Counted from the first letter of the stretch, positions 8,313 to 17,459 are shown. The stretch: DNA of 64,000 bases from Achromobacter veterisilvae (GCF_900496975.1 NZ_UFQC01000007.1:124001-188000), one strand, 5' to 3'. Notes: generated by a model not told the origin, from the sequence alone. Program-made: numbers and translations.

Positions 8313-8320
8313 GGAGGAGA
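8313..8320 (+). promoter_or_regulatory. Shine-Dalgarno site deciding the GTG start of the acyl-CoA synthetase
   Basis: GGAGGAGA five bases before the GTG at 8325. No comparable site precedes the in-frame upstream candidate start at 8199. Confidence 0.7.
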
Positions 8321-8324
8321 CAAC

Positions 8325-10301
8325 GTGGCACATACATCGCCCGCATCCGCACGGATGCCGGCTGCGTCGGACACCTTTCCGGCGCTGCTGTTCACGCATG
8401 CCAAGGTTCGTGGGTCGCGGCCCGCGATACGCGAGAAAGATCTGGGGATCTGGCAAACCCTTACGTGGTCCGAAGTCGCGGAGCACGTCCGCCACGTCGC
8501 CCACGGCCTGGCCGCGCTGGGCATCCAGCCCGGCATGCACGTGGCCGTGGTCGGCGAGAACCGTCCCCGCCTGTACATGGCCATGATGGCCGCGCAATCG
8601 CTGGGCGCGATTCCCGTGCCGCTCTACCAGGACGCCGTCGCCCAGGAAATGGTCTACGTGCTGCAGGATGCCGAGATCAGCGTGGCCATCGTCGAGGACC
8701 AGGAACAGGTCGACAAGATGCTCGAGATCAGCGAACAATGCCCCGCCCTGAAGCGCGTGGTGTTCGACGATCCGCGCGGCCTGCGCCACTACACCGACGC
8801 GATGCTGATGTCCTATGAAAAGCTGGAAGAGCTGGGCGCCGAATACGCCGCGCAGCACCCCGGCTTCCTGGATGGCGCCATCGCCGCCGTGCAGCCGCAG
8901 GACGCGGCCGCCATGTTCTATACGTCGGGCACGACCGGCAAGCCCAAGGGCGTCGTGCTGACGCACCACGCGCTGATCGACCGCGCGCGTGCCGTGTCCG
9001 AACTGGAAAACCTCACCGACCGGGAAGACGTGCTGGCCTACCTGCCGCCCGCCTGGATCGGCCAGAACATGTTCTCGTACACGCAGTTGCTGGTCACCGG
9101 CTTCACCGTGAACCATCCCGAATCGCCCGACACCGTGGCGATCGACATGCGCGACATCGGCCCCACCTATTACTTCGCGCCGCCGCGCGTGCTGGAAGGC
9201 CTGCTGACCCACGTGATGATCCGCATGGAAGACGCGGGATTCATCAAGCGCAAGCTGTTTGCCGGCTGCATGAAACTGGCGCGCCGCGTCGGCACGAAGA
9301 TCCTGGACGGCGAATCGGTCGGCGCCTGGGACCGCCTGCGCTACGCGCTGGGCAACGCGCTGATCTACGGCCCGCTGCGCAATGCGCTGGGCATGAGCCG
9401 GGTGCGGGTGGCCTATACGGCGGGCGAGGCCATCGGGCCCGACCTGTTCGTGTTCTACCGCTCGATCGGCATCAACCTGAAGCAACTGTACGGTTCCACC
9501 GAAACCTCCGTGTTCGTTTGCGTTCAGCCGGACGGCCACGTGCGCGACGACACCGTGGGCCCGCCCGTCGAGGGCGTGGAGATCCGCGTGGCCGACAACG
9601 GCGAGATCCTGGTCAAGAGCCCCGGTCTTTTCAAGGAGTACTACCGCAACCCCGAAGCGACTGCCGAGGCGCGCAGCGCCGACGGCTGGTTCCATACGGG
9701 CGACGCGGGCTATCTCGACACCGACGGCCAACTGAAGATCATCGACCGCGCCAAGGACGTGGGCAAGCTCGCCAACGGCAGCCTGTTCGCGCCGAAGTAC
9801 ATCGAGAACAAGCTCAAGTTCTTCCAGCACATCAAGGAAGCGGTCGCCTTCGGCGCCGACCGCGACGACGTGTGCGCCTTCATCAACATCGACCTGGAAG
9901 CGGTGGGCAACTGGGCCGAGCGGCGCGGCATGCCCTACGCCGGCTATACCGACCTCGCCTCCAAGGACGAGGTCTACCAACTGATCGCGGAATGCGTGGA
10001 GCAGGTCAACGCCGACCTGGCCACGGATCCCAAGCTGTCGGCCTCGCAGATCAGCCGCTTCCTGATCCTGCACAAGGAACTCGATCCCGACGACGACGAG
10101 CTGACCCGCACCCGCAAGGTGCGCCGCGCCTTCATCGCGCAGAAGTACGGTGTGCTGATCGACGCCCTCTACGGCGGAAAGCAATCGCAGTACATCGAGA
10201 CCGAAGTGAAATTCGAAGACGGACGCACCGGCAAGATTTCGGCGGACCTGAAGATCCGACCGGTAAAGACGTTTCCCGCCATAACCGCCCGAGCCGCGTA
10301 G
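8325..10301 (+). CDS. AMP-forming long-chain acyl-CoA synthetase-like enzyme
   Basis: Adenylate-forming acid:CoA ligase (658 aa). Motifs: phosphate-binding loop MFYTSGTTGKPKGV near residue 197, the LKQLYGSTE motif of the long-chain family near 387, and GWFHTGDAGYLD near 454. The GTG start at 8325 is chosen because a strong GGAGGAGA site lies five bases upstream; the frame is open 42 codons further, but those are not like the family. It begins a seven-gene cluster with an entire branched-chain-type ABC transporter and a PaaK-like protein, so it probably activates the imported carboxylic acid to its CoA ester. The chain length or aromatic nature of the substrate is not readable. Confidence 0.88.
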   Translation: MAHTSPASARMPAASDTFPALLFTHAKVRGSRPAIREKDLGIWQTLTWSEVAEHVRHVAHGLAALGIQPGMHVAVVGENRPRLYMAMMAAQSLGAIPVPLYQDAVAQEMVYVLQDAEISVAIVEDQEQVDKMLEISEQCPALKRVVFDDPRGLRHYTDAMLMSYEKLEELGAEYAAQHPGFLDGAIAAVQPQDAAAMFYTSGTTGKPKGVVLTHHALIDRARAVSELENLTDREDVLAYLPPAWIGQNMFSYTQLLVTGFTVNHPESPDTVAIDMRDIGPTYYFAPPRVLEGLLTHVMIRMEDAGFIKRKLFAGCMKLARRVGTKILDGESVGAWDRLRYALGNALIYGPLRNALGMSRVRVAYTAGEAIGPDLFVFYRSIGINLKQLYGSTETSVFVCVQPDGHVRDDTVGPPVEGVEIRVADNGEILVKSPGLFKEYYRNPEATAEARSADGWFHTGDAGYLDTDGQLKIIDRAKDVGKLANGSLFAPKYIENKLKFFQHIKEAVAFGADRDDVCAFINIDLEAVGNWAERRGMPYAGYTDLASKDEVYQLIAECVEQVNADLATDPKLSASQISRFLILHKELDPDDDELTRTRKVRRAFIAQKYGVLIDALYGGKQSQYIETEVKFEDGRTGKISADLKIRPVKTFPAITARAA

Positions 10302-10306
10302 AGACC

Positions 10307-11104
10307 ATGAGCCACAACGACCGCGACCAGCGCATCGGCGACGTCATGCTGGACATGCAGAACATTTCGCTGTCCTTCGGCGGCGTCAAGGCGCTGACGG
10401 ATATTTCCTTCAACGTGCGCGAACACGAGATCCGCGCCATCATCGGCCCCAACGGCGCGGGCAAGAGCTCGATGCTCAACGTCATCAACGGGGTCTATAC
10501 GCCCCAGCAAGGCGGCATCGCATTCCGCGGCGAGCGCTTCTCGCGCATGAACCCCCGCCGCGCCGCCGAGATGGGCATCGCGCGCACGTTCCAGAACCTG
10601 GCGCTGTTCAAGGGCATGAGCGTGCTGGACAACATCATGACCGGCCGCAACCTGCGCATGAAATGCGGGCTGCTGTCGCAGGCGTTCCGCCTGGGCCGGG
10701 CCGAGCGCGAAGAGATCCAACATCGCGAATTCGTCGAGAACATCATCGACTTCCTGGAGATCCAGGCCTATCGCAAAACGCCGGTCGGCCGCCTGCCCTA
10801 CGGCCTGCAAAAGCGCGTGGACCTGGGCCGCGCGCTGGCGATGGAGCCGCGCCTGCTGCTGCTGGACGAGCCGATGGCGGGCATGAACATCGAAGAGAAG
10901 CAGGACATGAGCCGCTTCATCCTGGATGTGAACGACGAATTCGGAACCACCATCGTGCTGATCGAGCACGACATGGGCGTGGTCATGGACATCTCCGACC
11001 GCGTGGTGGTGCTGGACTACGGCAAGAAGATCGGCGACGGCAAGCCGGACGAAGTCCGCGCCAACGAAGACGTCGTAAAAGCCTATCTAGGCGTGTCGCA
11101 CTAA
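10307..11104 (+). CDS. livG: ABC transporter ATP-binding protein, LivG type
   Basis: ATPase of the second branched-chain-type transporter (265 aa). Walker A GPNGAGKSS (47-55), Q-loop FQNLALF, LivG-style signature RLPYGLQKRV, Walker B LLLLDEPMAGM and H-loop IEHDMG are all present. The ATG at 10307 lies five bases after the acyl-CoA synthetase stop, so the two are co-translated; the frame is open far upstream inside the synthetase gene, which is a shadow. LivH, LivM, a binding protein and LivF follow. The tight link with CoA ligases points to organic-acid rather than amino-acid uptake. Confidence 0.92.
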   Translation: MSHNDRDQRIGDVMLDMQNISLSFGGVKALTDISFNVREHEIRAIIGPNGAGKSSMLNVINGVYTPQQGGIAFRGERFSRMNPRRAAEMGIARTFQNLALFKGMSVLDNIMTGRNLRMKCGLLSQAFRLGRAEREEIQHREFVENIIDFLEIQAYRKTPVGRLPYGLQKRVDLGRALAMEPRLLLLDEPMAGMNIEEKQDMSRFILDVNDEFGTTIVLIEHDMGVVMDISDRVVVLDYGKKIGDGKPDEVRANEDVVKAYLGVSH

Positions 11105-11115
11105 GGCGGACAGAC

Positions 11116-12045
11116 ATGGGATTTTTTCTAGAGACCTTATTCGGCGGCCTGATGAGCGGCATGCTGTATGCCCTGATCGGCCTGGGCTTCGTCCTGATCT
11201 TCAAGGCGTCCGGCGTCTTCAACTTCGCGCAGGGCGCGATGGTGCTGGTGGCCGCGCTGTCCATGGCGCGCTTCTCGGAGTGGCTGCCGCGCTGGTTCGG
11301 CTTCGACAACATGATCCTGGCCAACGTGCTGGCGTTCATCGTCAGCGCGGCCGTGATGTTCGTGCTGGCGGTCGCCATCGAACGGTTCGTGCTGCGCCAC
11401 CTGGTCAACCAGGAGGCCACCACCTTGCTGATGGCCACGCTGGGCATCAGCTACTTCCTGGACGGCCTGGGCCAGATCACGTTCGGCAGTTCGGTGTATT
11501 CCATCAACGTGGGCATGCCCAAGGATCCGCTGATGATCCTGGAGTCCGTCTTCGAAGGCGGGCTGCTGATCAACCTGGAGGACCTGACCGCGGCGGTCAT
11601 CGCCGCCCTGCTGGTGGCGGCGCTGGCCCTCTTCTTCCAGTACACCTCGACCGGCCGCGCCCTGCGCGCGGTGGCCGACGACCACCAGGCCGCGCAATCC
11701 ATCGGCATCCCGCTCAACCGGATCTGGGTGATCGTCTGGAGCGTGGCGGGCCTGGTGGCGCTGGTGGCCGGCATCATCTGGGGGTCGAAGTTCGGCGTGC
11801 AGTTCACGCTGTCCACCGCGGCGCTGCGGGCGCTGCCGGTGGTGATCCTGGGCGGCCTGACCTCGGTGCCGGGCGCCATCCTGGGCGGCCTGATCATCGG
11901 CGTCGGGGAAAAACTGTCCGAGGTCTACCTGGGGTCGCTCGTGGGCGGCGGTATCGAAATCTGGTTCGCCTATGTGCTGGCGCTGGTGTTCCTGCTGTTC
12001 CGTCCGCAAGGGCTGTTCGGCGAGAAGATCATCGACCGGGTCTGA
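11116..12045 (+). CDS. livH: ABC transporter permease, LivH type
   Basis: Inner-membrane permease (309 aa, strongly hydrophobic, about eight helices). The start MGFFLETLFGGLMSGMLYALIGLG and the following VFNFAQGAM stretch are LivH features, and the C-terminal ALPVVILGGLTSVPGA matches the conserved cytoplasmic-loop motif. The ATG is 11 bp after the LivG stop and LivM follows 10 bp later. It should form a heterodimer with the LivM protein encoded next. Confidence 0.92.
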   Translation: MGFFLETLFGGLMSGMLYALIGLGFVLIFKASGVFNFAQGAMVLVAALSMARFSEWLPRWFGFDNMILANVLAFIVSAAVMFVLAVAIERFVLRHLVNQEATTLLMATLGISYFLDGLGQITFGSSVYSINVGMPKDPLMILESVFEGGLLINLEDLTAAVIAALLVAALALFFQYTSTGRALRAVADDHQAAQSIGIPLNRIWVIVWSVAGLVALVAGIIWGSKFGVQFTLSTAALRALPVVILGGLTSVPGAILGGLIIGVGEKLSEVYLGSLVGGGIEIWFAYVLALVFLLFRPQGLFGEKIIDRV

Positions 12046-12055
12046 GGAATAAAAC

Positions 12056-13120
12056 ATGTTCTATCGCGAAAACGGCCAATTCAAGACCAGCTATCGCGCT
12101 GACCAGCAGATCTTCCCGATCCGCCAGGACCGCATCTTCATCTGGCTGCTGCTGGCGGTGGCGTTCGTCGCCATCCCGGCGATGGCCAGCGACTACCTGC
12201 TGCGCGCCATCCTGATCCCCTTCCTGATCCTGGCGCTGGCCGCCGTGGGCCTGAACATCCTGGTGGGCTATTGCGGCCAGATCTCGCTGGGCACAGGCGC
12301 CTTCATGGCCGTCGGCGCCTACGCGGCCTGGAACTTCGGCGTGCGCTTTCCCGGCATGCCGCTGATCGTCCAGATCCTGCTGGGCGGCTTCTTCGCCACC
12401 ATCGTCGGCGTGATATTCGGCATTCCCAGCCTGCGGATACGGGGCCTGTACCTGGCGGTGGCCACGCTGGCCGCGCAGTTCTTCGTGGACTGGGCGTTCC
12501 TGCGCATCCCCTTCTTCACGAACTACTCCTCGTCCGGCAGCGTGTCGGTGCCGCCGCTGACCGCCTTCGGCCTGCCCGTCCAGAGCGCCCTGGAAAAGTA
12601 CCTGTTCGTGCTGATCCTGGTGGTGGTGTTCAGCCTCCTGGCCAAGAACCTGGTGCGCGGCGCGATCGGCCGCCAGTGGATGGCGATCCGCGACATGGAC
12701 GTGGCGGCCTCCGTCATCGGCATCCGCCCCATGTACGCCAAACTGACGGCATTCGCGGTCAGCTCGTTCATCGTCGGCGTCGCCGGCGCCTTGTGGGGCT
12801 ACATCCACCTGGGCTCCTGGGAACCGCTGGCGTTCGACCTGACGCGTTCGTTCCAGTTGTTGTTCATGGTGATCATCGGCGGCCTGGGATCGATCATCGG
12901 CAGCTTCTTCGGCGCGGCCTTCATCGTGCTGGTGCCGGTGGCGCTCACCAACATTCCGCACATGCTGGGGCTGCCGCTGTCGGTGGACACGGCGGCGCAC
13001 GTGGAACACATGGTGTTCGGCGCGCTGATCGTGTTCTTCCTGATCGCCGAACCGCATGGGCTGGCCAGGCTGTGGAGCATCGGCAAGGAGAAGCTCCGCA
13101 TCTGGCCGTTCCCTCACTGA
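12056..13120 (+). CDS. livM: ABC transporter permease, LivM type
   Basis: Second permease subunit (354 aa). About 35 polar residues precede the first membrane helix. The LivM hallmark GYCGQISLGTGAFMAVGAY lies near residue 72, and the coupling segment GLGSIIGSFFGAAF near 280. In contrast to the first transporter in this window, LivM is not fused to LivG here. It is followed after a 130-bp gap by the binding-protein gene, which may have its own promoter. Confidence 0.92.
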   Translation: MFYRENGQFKTSYRADQQIFPIRQDRIFIWLLLAVAFVAIPAMASDYLLRAILIPFLILALAAVGLNILVGYCGQISLGTGAFMAVGAYAAWNFGVRFPGMPLIVQILLGGFFATIVGVIFGIPSLRIRGLYLAVATLAAQFFVDWAFLRIPFFTNYSSSGSVSVPPLTAFGLPVQSALEKYLFVLILVVVFSLLAKNLVRGAIGRQWMAIRDMDVAASVIGIRPMYAKLTAFAVSSFIVGVAGALWGYIHLGSWEPLAFDLTRSFQLLFMVIIGGLGSIIGSFFGAAFIVLVPVALTNIPHMLGLPLSVDTAAHVEHMVFGALIVFFLIAEPHGLARLWSIGKEKLRIWPFPH

Positions 13121-13252
13121 TTTCGCATTGATTTCCGCGGTCCGGAGCGGCACGAGCGTTCCGGATCCGCCCTGAATACCCGGCTCAAGACCGGGCCAAT
13201 CCCGGTGTCCCAGGGTTTATAGACCCAAGCACCACGCAGGAGGTAAATGGAG

Positions 13253-14584
13253 ATGAAGCGTCTTAACCTGAAGTTGGCGGCAGCCCTGGTGGCCGCAGCG
13301 GGCGCCGCCGGCGCCGTGGCCACGCCGGCGATGGCGGCCGAAGAGCAGTTCGTTCCGTTGCTGGTGTACCGCACCGGATCCTTCGCTCCCCTGGGCATCC
13401 CCTGGGCAGATGGCAAGCTGGACTACCTGAAGCTGGTCAACGAACGCGATGGCGGCGTCAACGGCGTCAAGATCACGTACGAGGAATGCGAAACCGCCTA
13501 CGCCACCGACCGCGGCGTGGAATGCTACGAACGCCTGAAGGGCAAGGGCACCGGCGCATCGGGCTTCGACACCCAGTCCACCGGCATCACCTTCGCCGTC
13601 AGCGACAAGGCCATGGTCGACAAGGTGCCGGTCGAGACGATGGGCTACGGCCTGTCCCAATCGGTCGACGGCAGCGTGTTCGAATGGAACTTCCCGTTGC
13701 TCGGCACGTACTGGACCGCGGCCGACGTGATGATCCAGGACATCGCCAAGAAAGAAGGCGGCATGGACAAGCTCAAGGGCAAGAAGATCGCCCTGGTCTA
13801 CCACGACTCGCCTTATGGCAAGGAGCCCATCCCGCTGCTGCAGAAGCGCGCGGCCAAGGAAGGCTTCGAGCTGCTGCTGTATCCCGTGACCGCCCCCGGC
13901 GTCGAACAGAAGTCCACCTGGCTGCAGATCCGCCAGGCGCGCCCGGCCTACGTGCTGCTGTGGAGCGCGGGCATCATGACGCCCACCGCCGTCCGCGAAG
14001 CGCAGGCCAGCGGCTATCCGCGAGACAAGATGTACGCCATCTGGTGGGCCGGCTCCGAAGGCGACGTGAAAGACCTTGGCGACGTCGCCAAGGGCTACAA
14101 CGCCATCACCGTGCACAACAGCGGCGCCGAGCACGACAAGGTCTACGACGACCTGAAGAAGTTCGTCTACGACAAGGGCCAGGGCGCGGACAAGACGGGC
14201 AAGACCACGCTGGGCACCGTCGCCTATACCCGCGGCCTGATGATCTCGATGCTGCAGGTGGAAGCGATCCGCACCGCGCAGGAAAAGTTCGGCAAGGGCA
14301 AGGCGCTGACGCCGGAGCAAGTGCGCTGGGGCTTCGAAAACCTGGACCTGACCCAGGAGAAGCTGGACAAGCTGGGCTTCGGCCAGATCATGCGCCCGGT
14401 CAAGACGGCTTGCGGCAACCACATGGGCGACGACTGGGCCCGCATCGTGCAGTGGGACGGCGCGAAGTTCAAGGTCGCCTCCGACTGGTACCAGTCGGAC
14501 AAGACCATTCTCGATCCCATGGTCAAGGAAGCCGCGGCCAAGTACGCGAAGGAGAAGAACATCACTCCTCGAACGTGCAATTGA
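13253..14584 (+). CDS. ABC transporter periplasmic binding protein (organic-acid type, LivK superfamily)
   Basis: Periplasmic receptor (443 aa), longer than classical LivK and of the type found with acyl-CoA ligase genes. Signal peptide 1 to about 27 (MKRLNLKLAAALV..., cleavage near AMAAEE). The mature protein contains two cysteine-bearing stretches (YEECETAY, VECYERL) that may form a disulfide. A start at ATG 13253 is preferred over ATG 13247 because GGAGGT (13239-13244) lies eight bases before 13253 but only two before 13247. It supplies the ligand to the LivG/H/M/F system. The ligand is unknown; the adjacent ligases suggest a carboxylic, possibly aromatic, acid. Confidence 0.88.
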   Translation: MKRLNLKLAAALVAAAGAAGAVATPAMAAEEQFVPLLVYRTGSFAPLGIPWADGKLDYLKLVNERDGGVNGVKITYEECETAYATDRGVECYERLKGKGTGASGFDTQSTGITFAVSDKAMVDKVPVETMGYGLSQSVDGSVFEWNFPLLGTYWTAADVMIQDIAKKEGGMDKLKGKKIALVYHDSPYGKEPIPLLQKRAAKEGFELLLYPVTAPGVEQKSTWLQIRQARPAYVLLWSAGIMTPTAVREAQASGYPRDKMYAIWWAGSEGDVKDLGDVAKGYNAITVHNSGAEHDKVYDDLKKFVYDKGQGADKTGKTTLGTVAYTRGLMISMLQVEAIRTAQEKFGKGKALTPEQVRWGFENLDLTQEKLDKLGFGQIMRPVKTACGNHMGDDWARIVQWDGAKFKVASDWYQSDKTILDPMVKEAAAKYAKEKNITPRTCN

Positions 14585-14591
14585 TCCCCCC

Positions 14592-14648
14592 GAAGCGCCT
14601 TTGGCGCTTCCCCCCCAGGGGGGCGCCGCTGGGGACCGGCGTAGCCGG
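14592..14648. repeat. Palindrome-rich intergenic element (REP-like) after the binding-protein gene
   Basis: Three perfect hairpins in 57 bp: GAAGCGCC-TTT-GGCGCTTC (14592-14610), CCCCCC-A-GGGGGG (14611-14623) and CCGGC-GTA-GCCGG (14636-14648). This block and the GC-rich stretch after it closely resemble a dispersed intergenic repeat that I recall from Achromobacter and Bordetella genomes. Only one copy was noticed in this window. Its position after the binding-protein gene suggests mRNA stabilisation or attenuation before livF. Confidence 0.7.
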
Positions 14649-14776
14649 ATCCGCCGCGGCCCCGCTTGGGGAGCGTCGGCTGCATGCGGCGCGGGTGCCG
14701 TAGGCGAGCCAAGGATGTTGATATGAACCGGCGATCGGCCCAGGGGGCCGGTCGCCACCACGCAGCAGGAACGATC

Positions 14777-15616
14777 ATGACCGCCACTACTACCGCCGCC
14801 GCCGCGGACACGCCCAAGGTGCTGCTCGACGTGAACGGCATCGAGGTGATCTACAACCACGTGATCCTCGTGCTCAAGGGCGTGTCCCTGCAAGTTCCGG
14901 AAGGAAAGATCGTGGCGCTGCTGGGCGCCAACGGCGCCGGCAAGACCACCACGCTGCGCGCCATCTCGAACCTGCTCAAGGGCGAGCGCGGCGACGTGAC
15001 CAAGGGCTACATCCAGTACCGCGACCAGCGCATCGAAAGGCTGTCGCCCGCCGAACTGGTCAAGCGCGGCGTGGTGCAGGTGATGGAAGGGCGCCATTGT
15101 TTCGCGCACCTGACCATCGAGGAAAACCTGCTGACCGGCGCCTATACGCGCAACATGGGCCGCGGCGACACCGCCTCGGCCCTGGACCGGGTCTACCAGT
15201 ACTTTCCGCGCCTGAAGCAGCGCCGGACCAGCCAGGCCGGCTACACCTCGGGCGGCGAGCAGCAGATGACCGCCATCGGCCGCGCGCTGATGGCCAATCC
15301 CAACATGATCCTGCTGGACGAACCCTCCATGGGGCTGGCGCCGCAGATCGTCGAGGAGATCTTCGAGATCGTGCGCGACCTGAACCAGCGCGAACGCGTC
15401 AGCTTCCTGCTAGCGGAGCAGAACACCAACATCGCGCTGCGCTATGCCGACTACGGCTACATCCTGGAAAACGGGCGCGTGATGATGGACGGCGCGGCCT
15501 CGGACCTCGCCGAGAACGAGGACGTGAAGGAGTTCTACCTGGGCATTTCCAGCGGCGAACGCAAGAGTTTCCGCGACAACAAGTTCTACCGCCGCCGCAA
15601 ACGCTGGCTGGCCTGA
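14777..15616 (+). CDS. livF: ABC transporter ATP-binding protein, LivF type
   Basis: ATPase (279 aa) with Walker A GANGAGKTT (50-58), signature TSGGEQQM, Walker B LLDEPSMGLA and H-loop LLAEQNTN. The family stretch VIYNHVILVLKGVSL precedes Walker A, a pattern of LivF proteins found with CoA-ligase-linked transporters. The ATG 14777 is chosen because AGCAGGA lies six bases upstream and the protein then starts just before the ATPase fold; the frame is open 37 codons earlier through the repeat region. The C-terminus is about 30 residues longer than usual and very basic (SFRDNKFYRRRKRW). Confidence 0.92.
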   Translation: MTATTTAAAADTPKVLLDVNGIEVIYNHVILVLKGVSLQVPEGKIVALLGANGAGKTTTLRAISNLLKGERGDVTKGYIQYRDQRIERLSPAELVKRGVVQVMEGRHCFAHLTIEENLLTGAYTRNMGRGDTASALDRVYQYFPRLKQRRTSQAGYTSGGEQQMTAIGRALMANPNMILLDEPSMGLAPQIVEEIFEIVRDLNQRERVSFLLAEQNTNIALRYADYGYILENGRVMMDGAASDLAENEDVKEFYLGISSGERKSFRDNKFYRRRKRWLA

Positions 15617-15698
15617 TTCCTGGAGCGGCGAAGCCGGCGCGGTCCGGCCTGCCGCCGGCAACGACACCGCAGTACGGCACACGAGAGGGTGCGATCCC

Positions 15699-16967
15699 AT
15701 GTCCGAGTTTTTCGATGTTCTGGAAACCCGCGCGCCCGAGCAGCGCGAGCGCGACCTGATGGCCGCCCTGCCCGGCGCGATCGCCCGGGCGATGGCCCGC
15801 GCGCCGGCCATCGCCGAGCAATTGCGCGGCATCGACCCCGCGGCCATCGCGTCCCGCGAGGCCCTGGCGCGCCTGCCCGTGCTGCGCAAGCATGAACTGC
15901 TGGAACGGCAGCAGCACAGCCGCGACGACGCCGCCGCGCCCGCCGGGCCGCGCAAGGCGTTCGGCGGCTTCTCGGCCATCGGCTGGGGAGAGGCGATGCG
16001 CGTCTTCGCCTCTCCGGGCCCCATCTATGAACCGGAAAGCGCGCGCGCCGACTACTGGCGCTTCGCCCGCGCGCTGCACGCGGCGGGTTTCCGCGCCGGC
16101 GAACTGGCCTACAACTGCTTTTCCTACCACTTCACGCCCGCCGGCTCCATGATGGAGACTGCCGCGCACGCCGTCGGATGCACCGTGTTCCCGGGCGGCA
16201 CCGGACAGACCGAGCAGCAGGTCCGCGCCATCCAGGACCTGGCGCCCACCGGCTACACGGGCACGCCCAGCTTCCTGAAGATCATCCTGGAGAAGGCCGA
16301 CGAACTGGGCGTGAAACTGGATTCGCTGCGCCGCGCGCTGGTGTCCGGCGAAGCCTTCCCGCCGTCCCTGCGCGACTGGCTTGCCGCGCGCGGCATCGAA
16401 GGCTACCAGGCCTACGGCAGCGCCGACCTCGGCATGGTGGCCTTCGAAACGCCCGCCCGCGAGGGGCTGGTGCTGGGCGAGGACATCATCGTCGAAATCG
16501 TCCGGCCCGGCACCGGCGAACCCGTGCCGGACGGAGAAGTCGGCGAAGTCGTGGTCACCACCCTGAATCCGGACTACCCGCTGGTGCGCTTCGGCACCGG
16601 CGACCTGTCGGCCGTCATGCCCGGCCTCTCGCCCTGCGGGCGCACCAATACCCGCATCAAGGGCTGGATGGGGCGCGCGGACCAGACCACCAAGGTGCGC
16701 GGCATGTTCGTGCATCCGTCGCAGGTCGCCGACGTGGCGCGCCGCCATCCGGAAATCCTGCGCGCGCGGCTGGTGATCAGCGGCAGCATGGGCTCGGACC
16801 GCATGGTGCTCAAGGTGGAATCGCAGGCGCGCAGCGACGAACTTGCCAAGCGCATCGCGGAATCGGTGCGCGACGTGACCAAACTGCGCAGCGACGTGGA
16901 ATGGGTGGACGCCGGCAGCCTGCCGAACGACGGCAAGGTCATCGACGACGTGCGCACCTACGAATGA
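15699..16967 (+). CDS. Phenylacetate-CoA ligase-like protein with altered P-loop
   Basis: Member of the PaaK-like adenylate-forming ligases (422 aa). Seen: an N-terminal PaaK-type region with the KAFGGFSAI segment (about 86-94), the GTPSF motif, YGSADLGMVAFE near 239, the RFGTGDLS motif and the hinge/C-terminal lobe GWMGRADQTTKVRGMFVHPSQV. The usual phosphate-binding loop (SSGTTGKP in PaaK) is replaced at 104-113 by ASPGPIYEPE. It may bind a different nucleotide or be a non-classical ligase. Last gene of the acyl-CoA synthetase/ABC transporter cluster, 82 bp after LivF. Probable role: CoA activation of the imported acid. Confidence 0.82.
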   Translation: MSEFFDVLETRAPEQRERDLMAALPGAIARAMARAPAIAEQLRGIDPAAIASREALARLPVLRKHELLERQQHSRDDAAAPAGPRKAFGGFSAIGWGEAMRVFASPGPIYEPESARADYWRFARALHAAGFRAGELAYNCFSYHFTPAGSMMETAAHAVGCTVFPGGTGQTEQQVRAIQDLAPTGYTGTPSFLKIILEKADELGVKLDSLRRALVSGEAFPPSLRDWLAARGIEGYQAYGSADLGMVAFETPAREGLVLGEDIIVEIVRPGTGEPVPDGEVGEVVVTTLNPDYPLVRFGTGDLSAVMPGLSPCGRTNTRIKGWMGRADQTTKVRGMFVHPSQVADVARRHPEILRARLVISGSMGSDRMVLKVESQARSDELAKRIAESVRDVTKLRSDVEWVDAGSLPNDGKVIDDVRTYE

Positions 16968-17038
16968 ACGTCGCGGCCGCCCGCCGCGTCGAGACCGCGT
17001 CGGCCTTGTTCCACGCGCGTGCGTGCCCGCGGGCCGGC

Positions 17039-17458
17039 CTACCGGCTTCTGGCTCTTTCCAGGATTGAAAATACCGCCATGCCGGCAAGCATGGCGGCCA
17101 CGAACACCAGCGCCTGGGACACGCCGGCGGACGCCGCCACCAGCGCCGGGCCCGGGCAGAAGCCGGCCAGCCCCCAACCGGCGCCGAACGCCAGGCTGCC
17201 GAGCGCCAGGCGCGCGTCGATGCCGGCCGCGGCAGGCCAGCGCAAAGGCTCGCCCGACAGGCTGGTTCGGCGCCGCCGCAACACGGCGAAACCCGCGGAC
17301 GCGGCCAGCACGGCGCCCCCCATCACGAACGCGAGCGACGGATCCCAGTCGCCGGCGAGGTCCAGGAAGCCCAGCACCTTGGCTGGGTTGGCCATGCCGG
17401 AGACGATCAGCCCCAACCCGAACACCAGGCCCGACGCGAAGGCGAACAATGCGTTCAT
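17039..17458 (-). CDS. YeeE/YedE-family membrane protein (PmpB-like)
   Basis: Small integral membrane protein (139 aa) of the YeeE/YedE sulfur-transport family (DUF6691-like half). It opens with a membrane helix carrying GLVFGLGLIVSGMANPAKV, the family's conserved motif, and has the second signature GAGWGLAGFCPGPALV near residues 100-115 with the conserved cysteine. One base separates the preceding gene's stop from this ATG, so translation is coupled. With the next protein it probably forms a two-part channel for a reduced sulfur species in the BigR sulfide-detoxification module. Confidence 0.85.
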   Translation of the reverse strand: MNALFAFASGLVFGLGLIVSGMANPAKVLGFLDLAGDWDPSLAFVMGGAVLAASAGFAVLRRRRTSLSGEPLRWPAAAGIDARLALGSLAFGAGWGLAGFCPGPALVAASAGVSQALVFVAAMLAGMAVFSILERARSR

Positions 17459-17459
17459 G

